Assembly (NCBI GenBank): GCA_013398615.1 | Contig: VZSR01003807.1 | Span: 3,564,307-3,628,306, forward strand | DNA: 64,000 nt | Reading direction: 5' to 3' | Source: Brachypodius melanocephalos | Taxonomy: Eukaryota; Chordata; Aves; Passeriformes; Pycnonotidae | Shown: positions 35,700-47,389 of the stretch, in pieces | Numbering within the stretch: the first letter of the stretch is position 1 | Layout: each line of letters begins with the position of its first letter | Notes under the pieces: generated by a model | The model's database searches: none | Seen by the model: the letters and a program-made list of their open reading frames with translations, nothing else | What the model was told of the DNA's origin: nothing | Program-made: the position numbers and the translations under genes

Positions 35700-36735
35700 A
35701 ATTTTTACCATCCCTACAACTAATGCCCTCTAACAAAATGGTAGAGACAGGGACTTGAGCTCCTGCAAGACATGTAAGAGTATGTGGGAGTTGCAATTTT
35801 AGTACACAGAGCTCAGCAGCATTTGGAGGGTTCAGAGGGGAAACACGGTAACAATGGAAAACTCTCACACTTCTCTTTTCTTCTTCATTCCCTTTGATCA
35901 GTATGCATCACTAAGGACTTCAAATCATTTATGGGATGAATTTTTAGCAACTAGAGCTAAACTAATGGTAGTAAATACACATATGCAAATGATTGTATAC
36001 ATGCACACACACACAGAGAATTGCATCGCTAGTCTCCATAAACTTAGCAAAGGCTGCAGTACCCCAGATATAACATCTCAGTGCCTTTCCCTTTAGTCTC
36101 CTGTTATGTCATCTTTTTACTTATACTTTATCTATGTTTAGATCATATCTCTGGGGCAAAGACTACATCCTTTATACATTTCTCTGATGTGCTTTTGAGA
36201 TTAGAGACACTGAATCGAAATAACTCAAGTCTCTCCATGAAGAGCATGCTACATTTTTGTGTTTTATGGTGGGTCTCTGGCAGCAAGAAGCTTTAAAAGC
36301 AAAGAACTAGAAGGACAAGCCATAGATCACCTTTAAATGGCAACATTTCAGTGCATTGCACTTGCTGTGCTGTTGCCTTAGAAGGAGCTGCACGGCACAG
36401 AACAGCCACAAGCAGAGTAATGCAGTGGAGAGTTCAGCAGTCAGATGACCCTCAAACCCATGTCTGGAAGCAAGTGTCCCCTGCTGCTGATATGTGGATA
36501 CAGCTCTGCACCAAATTCCTGCAGGCTAAGTGGCTGGGCACAAAGCACCTGCACAGCCCTTGGGAGGCTCAAAGGCCAGCAGGCTGACAGCCCTGCACAC
36601 AATGTTTGCTTCTCATTCCCTGCTAGTGCATTTATTTCCCTAGAGGCTCCCTTTCTTCTAGGCGTTTTCTTTAGCAAGCTTAAAGTTAGCCTGTTCCTCT
36701 TGCCTCAGTCTAGATCCACTAGCATTACTTTTTCC
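35700..36735. other. Unique non-coding DNA with (CA)6
   Basis: A short (CA)6 lies at 36004-36015. No exon or transposon is seen. Overlapping frames of 60-80 codons are not recognised. Confidence 0.6.
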
Positions 36736-36737
36736 TT

Positions 36738-36774
36738 AAAAAAAAAAAAACAAAACAAAAAAAATCCCCAAAAA
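36738..36774 (+). repeat. A-rich low-complexity run
   Basis: Thirteen A at 36738-36750 are followed by caaaac and a further A-run, then tcccc. It could be a very old poly(A) tail or simple slippage. No retrocopy is recognised upstream. Confidence 0.85.
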
Positions 36775-36779
36775 CCAGC

Positions 36780-39700
36780 TTGCCTTGGGTGTTGCCTTTT
36801 TTACAGCCAACTTAACAAAACAGGGTACAGCTGCCCTGATGCTGTCTCCACACCATCTGGGAGAGCCCTGCCAGTGCTATCTGCCCAGGCTTACAGAAAT
36901 CCATCCTGGTTTGATGTAGACAGCCAAGACAGGGCCCTGGGTGTGACCAGTGAACCCTTTGGGTCACAAGGACCACATGCTGTGCCAGGGAGGAGACCCT
37001 GGCATCCCATCCTGCCACCATTGGATCAGGTCTGCAGGGCCTCAGTGCTGTGTCTTCCAAGTGGGTGTCGTTCATTTCCTCTCCATATCACATTTAAAGG
37101 CAGTATTCATCTTGTCATATCTTGCAGCAGTTTCTCCATGGCACGCTGCCGAGGATGATGCTGGGATGTTTATTTCACCCTTTTGTTAAAAAGAATGACA
37201 GGTTTTTGGATGAGCTTGCTGCGGTTTGTAGAAGCAGGAAGGGAAAAACAAGTTGGTCCAAGTCAGAGGAAAAGAGGTATAGGCTGAGAACATTTCTGAG
37301 GCACCTGAACTTGCACTAGGAAGGATTTGCTCCCTTGTGTGAACACAGCACCTGTCATCAATAGTTTTGACACCGTTGCCTCCCATTTCGACAGCACTGG
37401 CTTGCTCACCAAATCACTCTGCAATCCCTGAGCACACAACCTTCTGGAAATCTGTCTTCATATCTTGATGCAAACTGACATAACTGGGCTTTTCTTCACC
37501 CTATTTTTTTTTTCTTTTATTATGATACCATTGCTCAATGGGAGTTCTGGGGATTTGGGTTCACTTGGGTGTCTTCTGTTGAAAGAGAAAAGAGGCATCC
37601 AGTGGCACTGATGAAATCTGCTCTGGAACAAAGGGAGTATTAATAGTGAAGGACTGATATCTCCTGGCACTGCATGGATGCAGTAACCTTTTTACAGTGT
37701 GGTGGCTCCCCCTGCTCTGAGGAAGGAGTTTATGCTGCCTGAAGAGACCCAAAAACGGATGGGACCTCCCATCCTCTTCCTCCTCCTCCTCCCCACAAGC
37801 ATGAAGCTCACGTTAGCCTACTGCACCCAGCACTTGTCATTCCCACAGCCGATGGGATGAAGGGTGTGTTGTGTCCTGGTCAACCCAACACAGACCTAAT
37901 ACAGCATCACTGCTGAAAGTCTTATCCTGCCTCTCACCCCTGCTCCTACCTTTCTGCCACCTGCCTGGTGTCAGACCAAGGGCTCCTGAGGCTGTGGGGT
38001 GAATTGCCTCTGCTCATCCACCCTGCAGAGACACAGCACTGCCCCACTAAGTCACACATTTCCACCTGGAAAAACAAACTGTTCCAACTCACAGTGTGGT
38101 TGCAGTGCCCCCTTTGCACTCTGTGGCACATGAACCAGGGAAAATGCAGAAAGACCCTCTGGTGATGGCAGTGTGGTTTTCAGTGAGCTTGGTGGTAAAC
38201 TCAACACTGCAGCCTGAGGTCTGCACGTGGCAAAGGATGTCCTGCCCCTGCTGCAGTGGTGCAGCATCAGATCTGGGTGGTGAATGGCCTTGCAAAGACT
38301 TGTGAAGCGTGCTTAGTTTCTAGTAAAATCCACACTGCCACAGTTACAGAAAATGTAAAAATATAGTTTTGATCCAGTTAAAGTTCTTAGCCTCAATCTG
38401 CTTTTCAGACAGAGTTCTCAGGGGAATAGGTCAGGAGAGGTGCCAGGGGATGTTGGGAACAGGGCCATGGGAACATGGAAAAGAGCTAAGGTGACAGCAG
38501 TTACAAGGTAGAAGACAACCAAAGTTAGTGGGAGACAGACGTGGGAAGGAACTGACAATACTAAATGGTGGAGAAAGCTGGGGAGGATATGATAGAGCAA
38601 ATATATTTCCATGGGGGTGCAGAACATCAAGGACACAAATACATACCAAAAAGGGGCTTTTAATTCCATAGGTTGTAGAACAAAGGACATCTGAAATCCA
38701 GGTATTTTGTACACAAATGCACTGGATGAATCCAGCTACTGCCCAAACTGCAGGAACCAGATTTATCATGTGAAGTCAGCTCCCCGCTTAAAACAACTGG
38801 AGTCCAAACCAAACCCACAGATCTAAAATATCCTGAATCTTTGGAAATTGTAGTCTGCAGCTGGGGCCTCCTGTAAACAATGCAAACATCAGCATTTCAG
38901 GCCAGCCAGCCAGCTGCAGGAGCCAAATGAAGACTATTTCCCAAGACATCAGACTATGTCTGGCAGTGGGCTACACTCTCACACAGCTCATGTCAAACAG
39001 AGAGTGTTGCACTGTTCACTGCTGATCAGCCTACCCATACCTCAGCATAAGGAGAAGCAGGAATAAATTATTTCTTCCCACCATCCCTGGAGAAGATGGG
39101 AACCAGCCACCAGCTGGTCCAGCAGCCAGAGCTGGGATGTGGACCCAGTGAGCAGCGTTCAGAACTGAGTATTCACTGCTCTCACAGATGTTAGTGTTGG
39201 TATTTGCAAGCTGGACAGCTTACAAGATTGGGGCTGCACACAAGCAACAGCTTGGGAGAGCCAAAGTAAGCAGCAAGACACAGGTGGGAGGAAATTCCAT
39301 ATCTTGATGGGGGTACATGTGATTAGCAATTGCCACTGACGCGGCTCTCCTCGCTGCTGAACTCACCGGCATCTCAGGGTAGGCATTGCTGATGCTCTGT
39401 GTGTTGTTCTTCTGCTGAACTCAGTAAAACCAAGAAAAAGTTCAGCTTCTTTTAACTCCCAGGGAAACAGTGGGGAGCTGTGTGATTTGCAATACTCCAT
39501 CAGTGGGAGGAACACTCCAACACCCCCACCAGCAGCCACAAGGAGCCAATTTCCTGGTTTCTGCAGTGTGAGGAGGGTGGGAGCAGGGATGCACCGCTAC
39601 AGGCACTGGGGTGCATCACACTCGCTGTGGTAAAACAGCTCACAGCGTGCAGAGCCAGTGACGTCCCTGCCTCAAACACTTCAACCCATTTTTGCGTTTT

Positions 39701-40375
39701 TTGCCTGCTGCTGCGGTGCTGCCCCTGTGCCCCGAGGCAGGCAGGGAAGGATGGATTGCTCATCGCCGAGGGCGAGGGACCCGGGACAGAGAGGATGGGG
39801 AGCCTGAGCCATCCTGAATGTTGTCAGCTGGGTACACAGACTGACTGTCGGCACACACCTCACCTGGGTCCCTCACCCTGGAAAGGCAACCTGAGCATTC
39901 AGGTGCCTTTATTGTCATTTACCAAGCAGTCTCCTAGCTCTTCCAAATGCAGCGAGAGGGGGTGGAGCAGTGGACTTAAAGCAAATGTGAGGCTAGGAGG
40001 TCTGCCTCTGCATGAATGAATTGCATCGTAACAGCACAGTCTTGGTGCTCTTTCTAAGCCATCTCTCCAAGAGATCTGAGAGTGCACGGCCCCGCTTGCC
40101 CACCCTGATCCCCCTTTCCGTGCCCTTTTGATCCCACCCGAGAGCTATAGCCCTTGTCAGGTTTGCAGCTCCTCTCGCCAAGCACACTGTGAATTCCTAT
40201 CCTGCCTGAGAAGAGGGTGGTTTGCTATCATTTTCACAAGGTGCTGACTTAGCAACAGAGCCTTTGGGCAGATTACAGTAAACTCACTGCACTTCTCAAA
40301 GACTATTTCCTTAAGTGCAGTGAGCTGTCTGCAGAGAGGCATTGACAGTTCCTGTGCCTTTTCTCCTCTCTACCA
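36780..40375. other. Unique non-coding DNA, no gene seen
   Basis: A short (TCC)n lies at about 37778-37793. The segment 39640-39800 holds a small cluster of CpGs (for example catcgccgagggcgaggg near 39761). Frames up to 130 codons are opposed on the other strand. No transposon is recognised. Confidence 0.6.
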
Positions 40376-40379
40376 GCCA

Positions 40380-40640
40380 ATTTGCATTGTGAGAAAGATG
40401 AGATCTTAAAAACGGACAATTAGCGCCCTTACTAATTACCCATACTAAGCATCTCAATTAGAGGAGTGCCCGAGGGGGCCTTAACCAAAGCTGGATCTCT
40501 GCCACGCCAAGCTTCGTGCGGTGCCGTTCCTGCCCCCAGAAGCACACGTGTGCTGCGAGGGGTTACCCGAGATGCGCGGTGCTAACCTGATCTGGCTGGG
40601 CTTTCAAAAGGGAAAATTGAAGAACTGTGACCGCCAGCTA
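40380..40640. promoter_or_regulatory. Candidate regulatory element: homeodomain cluster plus CpG cluster
   Basis: Three homeodomain cores lie within 44 bases: CAATTA at 40417-40422, TAATTA at 40433-40438 and CAATTA at 40455-40460. They are followed directly by about 10 CpGs between 40470 and 40582. That part includes the 14-base palindrome agcacacgtgtgct at 40541-40554, with a CACGTG E-box at 40545-40550. An AT-rich homeobox half joined to a CpG-retaining E-box half in CpG-poor surroundings is the clearest regulatory-like signature in the window. Its target gene is unknown. Confidence 0.4.
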
Positions 40641-40644
40641 TCAC

Positions 40645-43600
40645 CTGGGAAGCACAGCCAGTGTCATTGCAACTCTGCTAGGAATTTACTTTCCACATGC
40701 TCATCAGGTTCGTTTTGGGTTTGCCCTCCATGGAGCTTTGCTACTAAATGCCTTGGGAAATTACTCTGCATTATGTAAAGTGCACTTCCCCAGGGTTTGG
40801 TCCCACTTCACCCCATATCTTTCCTTCTCCCTCACTGGGCAAAACTGCGATTCCTGAGTTTGATAGGGAGATGATGAAAATGAAGAAGAGATTCTCTGAG
40901 TCTGAACACATGAACAGAGGGAAACAATCATCCCATTCTTCATGAACAAAAGCTAAGAGAGGATGATGTCATAGCCCACACTGTAGATCCTCCACAGTTA
41001 AAGTGAATGGGATTATGGAAAACTTGGAAGTAGCATCTGAGAGAAGGGCCAGGAACCATGCAAAGGAACAGGTTTTGGTGCAAGAGTAGATTGGAAAGAC
41101 ACGAAGTGTGTTTGAAACCAAAGAAGGTACAAAATATTAATGAATTGGCACCAACCAGCAACAAAGAAATCCATTATTTATAGGCAAGACAAATAATTAT
41201 ACATGCAAGGTCAAAGGAGACATTCACACTGAAGTTTCTTAAGAGACATGAGAGCAGAAAGTAATTGACTGTCTAGACACAGCCACTGCTGAAACACTGA
41301 AATCCTATGATTTGGATGAGTAGGAACAAATGGGCTATGTTGGTCAAACACAGCTGGTTCATGCAGGGAACTCCAAAAGCACATCCAGAGAGGAGACGGG
41401 TCTTGGTGGCACTAGGGTCCGTACTGTGGACATCAGGCTGAAAACCCAAGTCCTGAATCTTTTCCAAGGAGACCAAGGAAACTCTCACATCAAAGGCTGG
41501 AATTCAGACAACTTAGGGCAAGCTACATTTGCTGTATGGATTCATACTGATTCTCCAATAAACTCTGCTTTATTAGACAGATTCTTGTGTTTGTCACAGC
41601 ATACTATGGTCCCAACCAGCAGAGGCAGGCAGCCTTGAGCGTGAAAGGATACCAGCAGGAGCCAGCTCCATAGCCAGGCTCTCTGGGCACAGGCCCCTTT
41701 CTCACCAGCCCCAGGACCTCAGGAGGAACAAAACACACTGGATTTGGGATCAGAGGGAGCTAGGGAAGTGCCAGAGTCCCAGGATGAATGTAGAGCTTAC
41801 ATGAAGCAGCACAGTGCCTCTGGCTCATCTGACAAAAGATGACACTGCCTTCCTTCTGAATTGGACATATTTAGGTGCCACCAGAGCAAGTATACTTAAT
41901 AAGCACTCAGAAGAAAAACAAGGAGGCACAAAGATGGACCACAGTCCCTTACATAGCAAAAGTGCTGCATTTGCTCCAACAGACTTCTCACTGAGTTTGT
42001 TTATCGCCACTTTTCTTGCTGCTGCTGCCAGCAAGCCTGCTGCTGTCACTGGAGGTGCTGGCACGGCCACCCAGCTCTGCTCCCAGCAGAAGCACCCCAT
42101 CTGCCTCAGATGGTGCAGGGTGAGGTCAGGCTTGGTGCTTGTGCCTGGAGACTCTCCCTTCCTCTTCTCGCACCTTCCTGCAGGCACCCTGAGCAAACAG
42201 CAAAAATCCCTCACACTGGCCATTTTCCTCTCTACTAAACCTCATCAGTCTTTAAAAAGAAAGAGACACACACACACAAACATGAGAACCCAAGTTCCCA
42301 AATTTCTGCAGGAAGAGCTGATGAGTGTTTGTTTTGGTTTTCGGTGTGGTATGCATGCTCTTTGTGGAACCAGAGGGCATTTTCCCACTGAGGAAAGCAT
42401 TTACTTTAAAGCCAGAAGGCCCCACAATTACTACTGCTCTCACAGTTATGAAATACTATCACACTGGAAAGGAGAGAGAAAAAATTACTCTCAGGAATGA
42501 AAATCAAGTACACATTGACAGTTTAGGTAAAAGTCTGTTATTAATGATGCTGTGCCAGTATATTATCTTCATAAGCACTGCATGGATTTCCTTCACTTAA
42601 CACTGACTTGAAACACTGGAGGTGATTTGCTTGACATCTAAAAGTGGGTCAAAGACTCATCTCTAACCTAAATTAGATGCACAAGGACAGAATTTGCAGT
42701 GATCCCTTATCGGGAACTGGGAGCTAGTGGGCAACCACACGATATTTCCTAAAACTCCAGCCACTCTGGCAGTGCAGAATGAACTGCTCCATGAATAGAA
42801 GGCTCATGATGGCATGCACACCTCCATGTAAAAATGCAGGTTAGGGAAAGGAAATCATATGGGGAAAACTACACACTGAAAGAAAATGGATCTGAGTATA
42901 CTGTGAGCACTTGTACATCACATAAAGCAATTTGCAGCTGCAAGGATGAGTGTAGTTAAAGGGCTCAGCAGAGTGGATGCTATGCTGGAAATGGATGGAG
43001 AAATCAGGACTAGTGAGCTCTTGCTGTGACTCCCACTGTGAAACAGCATATGAGATGCTGTTATGACAAGTGCAGTCTATTGGCCATCACTACCAACCTT
43101 TCACACAGCTCATTAGGGAAAGGTCACGGGTTATTTTTATTTTAATTCCCAAGGACATACTTGGTTTGCTTCACACACTTCCACACAGGATTTAAATCTA
43201 CGCACCCAGATCTCTCCACTCTTATAAACACAGCCATACATAGCATGTATTCCTTCCTGCTCTTTTCTTATAAAGCAAAACACAAAGCCATAAAAAGCCT
43301 TCTCAAACTCCAGCGGTGCCACTTTATGGAAGCATTTGAAAACTATTACTTTTAGTGAATACGCTAAAGGTCTCTGGCATATTATCCCTGTTTTGAAGAT
43401 TGATTTAGGAGGAGACTCTTACCACCCAGCACATCTGGAGTGGTGCTGTGCTCCAGGGGCAGTAGCAGTGTCCGCGGGACTGCTTGTGGAGGACAACTCA
43501 ATAGCACAGGGAGACTCAAACCATGATTAGGAAGCCTACCAGGATGCTGAACCAGTGGACTTTATCCTCAGACAAGTCTTAGTTTGACAGTTGCCCACGC

Positions 43601-43805
43601 AAATTCACAGACAGTGTCCTTGACAAGGCTTTGGTCTCCCTTTTTTTATTATTTCACCTCCTCTTCATTACACAGACCACCACCATAGTGCTTCTGTCCT
43701 GGAGAAGGTCACCTTCTTGTAATAACATGGTACTTTCCTTGTAGCAGCCAATTCTGGATCCCACTTTTAACATGCTGTCTAACATCTGCTTTGGGATAGC
43801 TTATC
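40645..43805. other. Unique non-coding DNA, no gene seen
   Basis: A (CA)6 lies at 42267-42278. A 228-codon frame at 41814-42500 (+) is opposed by a 132-codon minus frame and has no recognised domain, so I judge it non-coding. No transposon is recognised. Confidence 0.6.
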
Positions 43806-43814
43806 CCTTCTGCA

Positions 43815-43925
43815 GAGAGGATAAAAGGGCAGTGTTGGTAAGTGACTTGTTCAAGGTGGTGCAATAAATCAGTGGCAGACGTGTGGTGAGGCATTGGGAC
43901 ATTCTGGGTTCTTCTACACAGCTCA
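43815..43925 (+). mobile_element. MIR-like SINE relic (core and 3' part)
   Basis: 'gtaagtgacttgttcaaggt' at about 43838 is followed by 'caataaatcagtggcagac' and 'gacattctgggttcttctac'. These match the order and spacing of the MIR core 'aagtgacttgcccaaggtcacacagc.agtcagtggcagag...gaacccaggt.tcctgac'. This is the best MIR match in the window. MIR belongs to the CORE-SINEs, shared by amniotes and inactive in birds. Confidence 0.6.
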
Positions 43926-43954
43926 TCAGGACTTTGCATAGGAGAAAAGTTTCC

Positions 43955-43970
43955 TTTTTTTTTTTTTTTT
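43955..43970 (+). repeat. T16 homopolymer
   Basis: Sixteen consecutive T lie just downstream of the MIR-like relic. Confidence 0.95.
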
Positions 43971-43974
43971 GTTA

Positions 43975-44490
43975 ATTCTACATGAAGAGAAGAAAGGACT
44001 TGCTTAATTTTAAAAATATGGACCGTTGCTGGAGATAAATTACATTGTTCAGAAAGATAATGGTAGTTTGCATCTGGTTACAGTTAATTCCAGTGCTGGT
44101 TTCCTCCCAGGCAACTTTCTTTCCTATTTAATGTTTGTTTAAACCTTCATTTTGTGGATGAAGTGGTTTTTTGTTAATATGATACTAATTTATTGATTTC
44201 ATCACTTTTGTCATGTCTGTATTTTTTCCTTCTTCAAAACACTTCACATATATTGTTATAAGGAACAAAATACATTGGTCAGGAAGTTTCTGCCTGTAGG
44301 GTTTCTTAATGTACTCTGAGCTATGGCCTTAGAAGGTCAAAGACAGACATCCTTTCACCTCAAATAATGCCTTTCTCATTCTTCCCAGCCTCCACAGATG
44401 ACTAGGACAAACACTAAATACCATTTGACACCACTAAACCCCAAAGACCTCATAAACAGAAATACATAGCAATGAAAAAAGTCCCCCAAG
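43975..44490. other. AT-rich unique DNA
   Basis: AT-rich stretch (43975-44270) with atttaatgtttgtttaaacc-like and taatttattgatttc-like phrases, so homeodomain and forkhead cores are frequent. No gene or named element is seen. Confidence 0.5.
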
Positions 44491-44504
44491 TATCTCAGAG
44501 CCTT

Positions 44505-44650
44505 CTCCAAAGGCAAAGAGATGCTTCATTTCACAGATGGGAAGATGATAAGCAGAGAGGTGGGGGAGAGAGGAGGGCCCAAATCATACTCTGTGAGACC
44601 TGCAGGGTAGCACACCCTGCTGCTGCTCAACACACTCACCCTGCTCTATG
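44505..44650 (+). mobile_element. Second MIR-like SINE relic
   Basis: 'catttcacagatgggaagat' at about 44526, then 'aagcagagaggt', resembles the MIR 5'/core passage 'cattttacagatgaggaaactgaggcacagagaggt'. The sequence after that (cccaaatcatactctgtgag) is a weaker match to 'gcccaaggtcacacagc'. The boundary is uncertain. Confidence 0.5.
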
Positions 44651-44654
44651 CCCA

Positions 44655-46250
44655 AGAAGGTCCCAGTGATATCCTAGGCCTAAAAGCTTAAAATCCAGCA
44701 CAGGATGGATGAAAGAAATCCATGTGTATTTTGTTCCCTCCTCAACTGCCTGAAGAATGTTCCAAGGGTGTTTTCTGCCATTCCTATATATAAGAAGAAG
44801 CAGGAGGGAACAATTTTTTGCATTAAAAGATATGAAATAGGGGAGACCACTCCAATATTTCAAGGAGCAGAGAAACATGGCCTGCAAGGGTTCCTCTGAG
44901 GTGCAATCAGCTGCAGCATGTAGCTGCTTCCTGTGCCAAAGTGTCCAAAATCCCTAGGATGATAGTGATCTGGAGACCAGCTAGCAAGGCAGTGAGGACA
45001 GGCCACATCTTCGGAGAGTGTGAATCAGCAGAGCAATGTGAACTTTCACAAGCTTTGCCTCAGCTGATGCTGTGGCTGCTTGCAGAGAGGGAGGGAAGGA
45101 GATGAAGGATGCTGCCCTGAGCAGATGCCGCACATGGGTGTCTCCTGTCCACAGTGCTTCATGACAACACCATGGGTGGGACCCCAGTGGTGCTGGGTGT
45201 CTTTTGGGTGCAAGCTCCTTAACAGTGACCCTTAAGCCCAAGTGCTGCTTTGCTCTTTCCTCTGCTGTTTGTTTGGATGGGCACATTGCAGTAAGGTTTA
45301 TGATGGGAAGCCTGTTGAGAAGCGTGCCTTGGTTCATCCAAGGAAGCTTGTGAGCTTATGCCTTGCTAACTTTGATGTGCATGGTTCACACAGCCCTTGG
45401 TTTCCTTTCCTGTGCATCTCAACTGGTCTCCCCAGCTGTCTGGTTACACCTTCCCCTTCCTTCCAGCCTGCCTTGTAGGCAGAAGCCAGGGGGACATCTC
45501 TCATTCCCAGTGAGCCTGGATATTTCAGATCCCACCACAAAAACCTTGGCTAGTCCCGGCTCTACCCTTGTTTCCAGGGGAAAGAATTTGCACTTTCCAC
45601 CCCAAGAGCTTGCATTAGGGATCCTGTAAGATGTGCAAAGCAATCCTGAACAGCCAGTTGTTTGCCCCAGGGTTAGGCCATTGCTGTGGGACCATGACAC
45701 CTTGCATAGCTTGCAGAGGAATGGGGCCATAAGAGAGGCCATGGCCACACATTTATATAATGTGTGTTCCTTTAATTTGTGGATGGAAATCTGCCTGTAG
45801 AGGTATGTAAGTATGCAAGTAAGGTGTGATGGCTGACAGTTTCCACCAACTGTTCAGACATTTAAAGCTTTTTTAAATCTATCATCTCCATCCCTTAAAG
45901 AGAGACACAAGCCTCTCTCTTCCTACTATTTTCTATTCCACTCCTTCCCTAGGCACTCCCTCGAGGCCCTGTGTCTCAGATTTATTTCATCTATTTTTGA
46001 AGAAGAACAAGGGGCAGGTGGTGCCTGCAGAACCTGAAAGAGAAAAGATGGACATATCTAGCACATGCCAAGAAAACAAACATGAAATCTCTGGAGCTGC
46101 CCGATCCTCTGGAACACTGAGCAACTTGCCACTTTTTTCTTCTTGATGTGCTTATTTTTATGAGCTCAAAGAATAAAGTATTGGATGTTACACAGCAGCT
46201 GCCCCAGGAAATAATTCACTCATTCCATTGCTGCAGACTTCAAGGAAAAA
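44655..46250. other. Unique non-coding DNA, no gene seen
   Basis: No exon or transposon recognised. Frames up to 118 codons (44981-45337, -) and 109 codons (45419-45748, -) overlap + strand frames and are not recognised. Confidence 0.6.
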
Positions 46251-46255
46251 AAAAA

Positions 46256-46283
46256 GGGCAGTGAAGGGGAGTGGGGGTGGGGG
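46256..46283 (+). other. G-quadruplex motif
   Basis: G-runs at 46256-46258, 46266-46269, 46273-46277 and 46279-46283 are separated by loops of 7, 3 and 1 bases. They sit next to an A-run. Structure is inferred from pattern. Confidence 0.7.
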
Positions 46284-46289
46284 AAGCCA

Positions 46290-47330
46290 GTTTCTTTGCA
46301 AAATATCCAGTTTCCCAGCAGCTCTAACAGCATAAATGAAAAGAATGTTTGGGTTTGGTGTCCCTCCAATTCTCATGGTTTCACTGAGGATTTTGGAGAA
46401 TGCATTTACTCCTTTGCTAACTACAAGAACAGATTTATCCTGCAGCCATGTGCTGAATGAGTATACAGGCCTAGAAGGAGTCTGAAAGCATAAACATTTA
46501 CTTCATAAAAGAGATTCTGCAGACAGGAGGCCAGAGACAGTTGACTCTGGGTAAGCATTTGTGCTCAGTTGTAAAAAAAGTCCAGCAGCCAGAAGGAGAC
46601 GTGCACACATCTCACACACCGGCCTTTGCCACAGTAGACAGGGATCCAAAGGGGCCCAGGAAAAGGCTGTCTGAGTCTTTGACTGAGCCCAAAGTGCAGA
46701 GGTTCCAGCATTTCCATCTTTACTGCAGATGGGAAACCAGCTCCAGCTTCGCCTCTTGCTATGCAGTGCTTCGCCTGGACTTGGGGTGGGGAAATGAAAA
46801 AATATCTCCATAACCAGGGAAACCCCTGGAGCTTTGAGTCTCCCATCCAGATGCTGTAAGGAGATATAAGCTCATACTTTAGCCTTTCCCACAACAGGAA
46901 TATCAATGAGGACTTGTCTCCTCTTTACCTGGCTGTTTGTTTTCACAAAACTTGTTAAGAAAGCATAAAGTTGCTGAGATCTCCACCCTCCTGATGAATT
47001 TGATTGAGATCTGCCAAATGTTGAAAGATGTTGTCAGGGACTTTCTTTCACACATATGGGAAGCAAGACCCCATGAGCCTTGCTCTCTTGAGAAGGCAGG
47101 CTGCAAGTTGCAGGCTGCAACTATTCCGAGGGGAATGCTGTTGCACTGGCAGTCTGAGAGAGGTTCACCAGACACCTAACAACCTGTAGGCATGTGTGGA
47201 ATTTTAGGATTAACGTGAACCCCACTAGCTTTGAGTGACCTGCATTGTTTCCCAGTAAAGTGGCAGCACATTGTGATTTTTCATTACAACATTAAAGTCC
47301 AACGTGGAGCAAAGGACCAAAGCAAGAGTT
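46290..47330. other. Unique non-coding DNA
   Basis: No exon recognised. An ATTAAA hexamer lies at 47291-47296, 39 bases upstream of the long A-run described next. Confidence 0.55.
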
Positions 47331-47333
47331 GCA

Positions 47334-47334
<1 letters not shown>

Positions 47335-47384
<50 letters not shown>
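47335..47384 (+). repeat. Pure poly(A) run of 50
   Basis: Fifty uninterrupted A, by far the longest homopolymer in the window. Possible origins are the tail of a young retrocopy, microsatellite expansion, or an assembly or sequencing artefact. An ATTAAA lies upstream, but I find no target-site duplication (the downstream gccatcctgcac is not repeated nearby upstream) and no recognisable parent transcript. Confidence 0.97.
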
Positions 47385-47385
<1 letters not shown>

Positions 47386-47389
47386 CCAT

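Noticed and set aside
41814..42500. 228-codon open frame as a gene
   Set aside because: No known domain, opposed by a 132-codon minus frame, and contains a CA microsatellite.
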